From assembly GCA_003278345.1 (NCBI GenBank), contig QCFH01000003.1, positions 1-64,000 on the forward strand: a stretch of 64,000 nucleotides of DNA. The letters run 5' to 3'. The position numbers and the translations under genes are program-made. This document shows, piece after piece, positions 60,990-64,000 of the stretch; the stretch's first letter is position 1; every line of letters starts with the position of its first letter. The notes under the pieces are model-generated. The model did no database searches. It saw nothing but the letters and a program-made list of their open reading frames with translations, and was not told where the DNA came from. This DNA comes from Prochlorococcus sp. AG-363-C02 (GTDB lineage: Bacteria > Cyanobacteriota > Cyanobacteriia > PCC-6307 > Cyanobiaceae).

Positions 60990-61206
60990 TGTAAATAATT
61001 TGACTTTCTATTTAATTATAATACAAGTTCACTATCGTTACATTTAATTGATCGAAATAAATAAAAAATATTTTTAGTATAGTTAACTAATTGATTTTAT
61101 TTAGATTATAAAAAGTTAAATATTAGATTATTAGAAACTTTTATACAATTAATTTAGGTTAAATCTAATGTTTTATAAGCAATAGTATTCTTATCGCAGC
61201 AGCTTC

Positions 61207-61247
61207 TCTAAGAACAAAAAAGAGCCTAGATTATTCTAGGCTCTTTT
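61207..61247 (-). terminator. Terminator
   Basis: AAAAAAGAGCCTAGattattCTAGGCTCTTTTTT. Confidence 0.85.
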
Positions 61248-61279
61248 TTGTTCTTAGATATAAATAGCTCTATAAGGTT

Positions 61280-61423
61280 TTAACCATTGTCTTCTACATC
61301 AAATTTAGAAAGGTTAGGACCTGCAATTGCTCCTACGATTACAAACAGAACTAAGGAGGCAACTCCAGCTGCTGCTGCTGAGGGGTTGAAGCCGCCTAAA
61401 GCGAAAGTAGCCAAGAAATTCAT
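61280..61423 (-). CDS. Small membrane protein (47 aa)
   Basis: MNFLATFALGGFNPSAAAAAGVASLVLFVIVGAIAGPNLSKFDVEDNG*. Confidence 0.65.
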   Translation of the reverse strand: MNFLATFALGGFNPSAAAAGVASLVLFVIVGAIAGPNLSKFDVEDNG

Positions 61424-61575
61424 AAAGGAATAGCCAGTTTAAGGCATGTACATTCAGCAGAGCATACAAACTTAAAGTTCAAAGCGTCTGAATTTAGACG
61501 ATATCTTCTTATTTAGTTGGATTATTGAAATTTTTTTAGTCAGAGATTTCAAGCTGCTCATATGCGTTTCTCAAT

Positions 61576-61692
61576 TTATATCAATCCTAATGAGCCTGCT
61601 GCAAAACCTACAGTTACAAAAAAGGCAAACTCTAAAAGTTCTCTACTTCCATAGGGTATTGAATTTAGGGCAACGCTAATTCGTTGAGCCAT
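61576..61692 (-). CDS. Small membrane protein (38 aa)
   Basis: MAQRISVALNSIPYGSRELLEFAFFVTVGFAAGSLGLI*. Confidence 0.6.
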   Translation of the reverse strand: MAQRISVALNSIPYGSRELLEFAFFVTVGFAAGSLGLI

Positions 61693-62054
61693 TTGAACCT
61701 TGTACTCACAGGAGCGTAGAAGCTAGTAAAAAAAAACGAAATACGTGCGTTTTTCTTGAGAAAGCTAAAAATCATTATCTTTTCTTTGGATTTGATTTTT
61801 TATAGCGCTCTTTTCTTTTTTATAAGCAAATTCCTTTTAACTATCTGATAAAAAATATATTTTTAGTTAGAAGCTTAATAGGGTTTATAATAAGTAACTA
61901 GATAGATAATGATAAAAGCCTTACTATTTTAATTACTTGTCTCAAAACCTTTTCTGTTTTGATAAAACTATTGAATGTATTTACTAGTCATTGATATGTT
62001 CTTCAGGGTAAAATTAAAATTGATAAAATGAGACTACTATTGCAATAACTTTTA

Positions 62055-62438
62055 ATGTCAGAAAAATTAGTTTTTATTTATGATGGAGAATGCCCATTCT
62101 GCAATCACTTTGCAGAATTACTTGAATTGAAAAGTGGCCTAACTAATATTTCCATTTTGAATGGAAGAGAGAATATGACTCTGATGTCCAAGTTGCTAAA
62201 AAAAGGTTTTGATCTCAATGAAGGAGCAATTCTGCTTAATGGAGATGAGGTTTTGCATGGAGCTGCAGGTCTTAATTTTCTATCTTCTCAAATAAATAAT
62301 CCATCTGATGCACTGTTAAAAATATTGATGGCGACCTTTGCATCTAATCAGAGAACTAATATTATTTTCCCTTTATTAGTCATATCAAGAAGAATTGCCC
62401 TTCTCCTTAAGGGAGTCTCTATAAAATTACTTCCTTGA
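62055..62438 (+). CDS. DCC-family (DUF393) thiol-disulfide oxidoreductase-like protein
   Basis: FIYDGECPFCNHFAELLELKSGL...GAILLNGDEVLHGAAGLNFL. Confidence 0.88.
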   Translation: MSEKLVFIYDGECPFCNHFAELLELKSGLTNISILNGRENMTLMSKLLKKGFDLNEGAILLNGDEVLHGAAGLNFLSSQINNPSDALLKILMATFASNQRTNIIFPLLVISRRIALLLKGVSIKLLP

Positions 62439-62591
62439 GTTTTTTATTAATGCGATGAAAAACTAATCAGCCGCAATTAAACCTTGTCTTTTAATAGTTT
62501 AATTAAAATTTCTCAAATAAATTCCAATACACATTTGTATAAACGTGTATTGGAAAGAAGTATTAGGTCTAACCCTTCTAAGTAGGTTGCC

Positions 62592-62786
62592 TTAATTTTT
62601 TACTACGGCCTTTTGAATGTCCTTGGCATAATAACTTGTATAGCCCTCTCTGGCTCTCCAGCGGAAAAGAACTATGTGGACTGGTATTGCAAAAAGCGCG
62701 TGAAAAAAAGTAAGGAGGTAAAAGTCCCAAGGAATGCCTGCCTGGCCATACATTGCGAAAAGAGGTGATAAATGCATTGATTCCAT
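62592..62786 (-). CDS. Small membrane protein (64 aa)
   Basis: ORF with TM segment; KDIQKAVVKN C-terminus. Confidence 0.65.
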   Translation of the reverse strand: MESMHLSPLFAMYGQAGIPWDFYLLTFFHALFAIPVHIVLFRWRAREGYTSYYAKDIQKAVVKN

Positions 62787-63015
62787 TAATCCGTTATTCC
62801 TTAATGATTTTGCCTCTAAACATACTAAATAGTTGTATCGATGCCTAAAAGTTAATACCTATTGAAAATAAGGAGATCGAAAGAGATGCGCTTCTACTGG
62901 TTTGCCAATCTGAAGCGGAACTATAATTTCAAATTAAATTTCAATGATCAATAATAGTAATGGTTTTTAGCTTTGATTTAGATAACGATTTTCTTTCAAT
63001 CAGGAGATTGCTAAA

Positions 63016-63708
63016 TTGGACAGCAAAAATTTCTCTCATCTTGAAGCAAATCTATTAAGAGCTTCGGCTGAGAAATCAGTCTTTCAAAAGAAAAACTATG
63101 TGGAGAAGTTTTTGGGGTTCGATCATGGTAATTATAAGTATTGGCTTGAAGAAAGAATTTTACCTAATACTCGTTTGATTATTGAGCCTAAAATTAAAGG
63201 ATGCGGAATATCTTTAAAATATGAGAAAGGCTATTTGAAGAATGCAATTACCAAAAATGGGTCTTTTAACAAGATTCTAATGACTCAAGTTCAAAATATT
63301 CCTAAAAAAATTCCTATTTTAAAAACCCTCATAATAAGAGGCATAATATATAATAATAAAGCTATGCAAATGAATTCAGGGACATTTTATTTAGAAAATT
63401 TACTAAATAAATCTTCTTTAAAAGCAACATCAATATCTTTTATAAGTTTTCAGATAGTCAACACAGATTTAAATCATTATTCACAACTTAAAGAACTTTC
63501 TAAACTTGGATTTGATATACCACCAAATGAATATACTCGTGTTAGTACAAATGAGGTTGAGGTTTTTATAGCTCTATGGAAAGATAAAAAAATTTTTTAT
63601 GAAGTACCTAATAATGGCATCGTTTTAAAAGTAAATAGTAGAAAATTACAAAAATTACTAGGTGAAAATAATTATTACCCTTATTGGGCTTATGCCGTTA
63701 AAAGATAA
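63016..63708 (+). CDS. Standalone NAD-dependent DNA ligase (LigA)-like adenylation domain, motifs altered
   Basis: LIIEPKIKGCGISLKYEKGYLKNAITKNG (vs EPKxDG), LIIRGIIY (vs RGE), NNGIVLKVNSRKLQKLLGENNYYPYWAYAVKR (vs DGVVIKVN...RWAxAxK). 230 aa. Confidence 0.7.
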   Translation: MDSKNFSHLEANLLRASAEKSVFQKKNYVEKFLGFDHGNYKYWLEERILPNTRLIIEPKIKGCGISLKYEKGYLKNAITKNGSFNKILMTQVQNIPKKIPILKTLIIRGIIYNNKAMQMNSGTFYLENLLNKSSLKATSISFISFQIVNTDLNHYSQLKELSKLGFDIPPNEYTRVSTNEVEVFIALWKDKKIFYEVPNNGIVLKVNSRKLQKLLGENNYYPYWAYAVKR

Positions 63709-63722
63709 ATAAAATAGTTTGA

Positions 63723-63896
63723 CTAGGCTGGGTTTGCAGCATAGGTGTTTTGAGGTAAAACAGGTGATCCTGTCCCTCTTCCATCTTGATCATCGTCATC
63801 ATCCCCAAAACTTGATATGAGAACCAAGAAACCTCCTAGAGACAGCAATGCTGAGAAAATAATTGCTAGGAAATCCGTTTCCAAAACCAAAATCAA
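63723..63896 (-). CDS. Small membrane protein with acidic tail (non-ATG start)
   Basis: LILVLETDFLAIIFSALLSLGGFLVLISSFGDDDDDQDGRGTGSPVLPQNTYAANPA*. Confidence 0.5.
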   Translation of the reverse strand: MILVLETDFLAIIFSALLSLGGFLVLISSFGDDDDDQDGRGTGSPVLPQNTYAANPA

Positions 63897-64000
63897 AAAT
63901 TCATTATAGGTGATTATTCCTATTGCCGTGGATTTTTGCTAGGTTTGCAGGGGAAGAATAGTCCTCCTCATAGAAAATCTTTTCAAATAGTTTTGAAGTA

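Noticed and set aside
1-64000. CRISPR array, prophage, restriction-modification or rRNA operon
   Set aside because: No regularly spaced repeats, no phage structural or Cas genes, no methyltransferase or rRNA sequence recognised on reading.

Overview
The 64 kb window is AT-rich and densely packed with small genes. It looks like a Prochlorococcus-type marine picocyanobacterial chromosome. That assignment is inferred from gene content (DUF1651, DUF3764, DUF2862, TIGR02450-like, ClpS-like and many tiny membrane proteins), not from any search. Roughly 1-41 kb is an accessory or island-like mosaic, and roughly 43-64 kb is more core-like (rmuC, pepN, peptidase E, DUF1499, NmrA-like, DCC protein). 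Main observations: (1) a peptide-export locus at the left edge, with an NHLM-ABC2-like transporter (truncated by the window), two cyclic-nucleotide-binding (CNB) proteins, and two double-glycine leader peptide genes that each have their own terminator and share a ~115 bp near-identical promoter/5'UTR; a third, decayed cassette has ATA where the ATG should be; (2) at least five degenerate, co-oriented tRNA-Pro-like 3' halves, which look like integration scars; (3) a tandem pair of Yfr1-like and Yfr2-like sRNAs whose motifs are complementary; (4) a beta-barrel gene with a GC-rich three-repeat body on an AT-rich N-terminus; (5) pstS interrupted at a G9 homopolymer; (6) duplicated small-gene blocks, including two KA-rich-tailed DNA-binding-like proteins; (7) a standalone LigA-like adenylation domain with altered motifs. 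No CRISPR array, integrase, rRNA or complete tRNA was recognised. All identifications come from reading the sequence; no database search was run.
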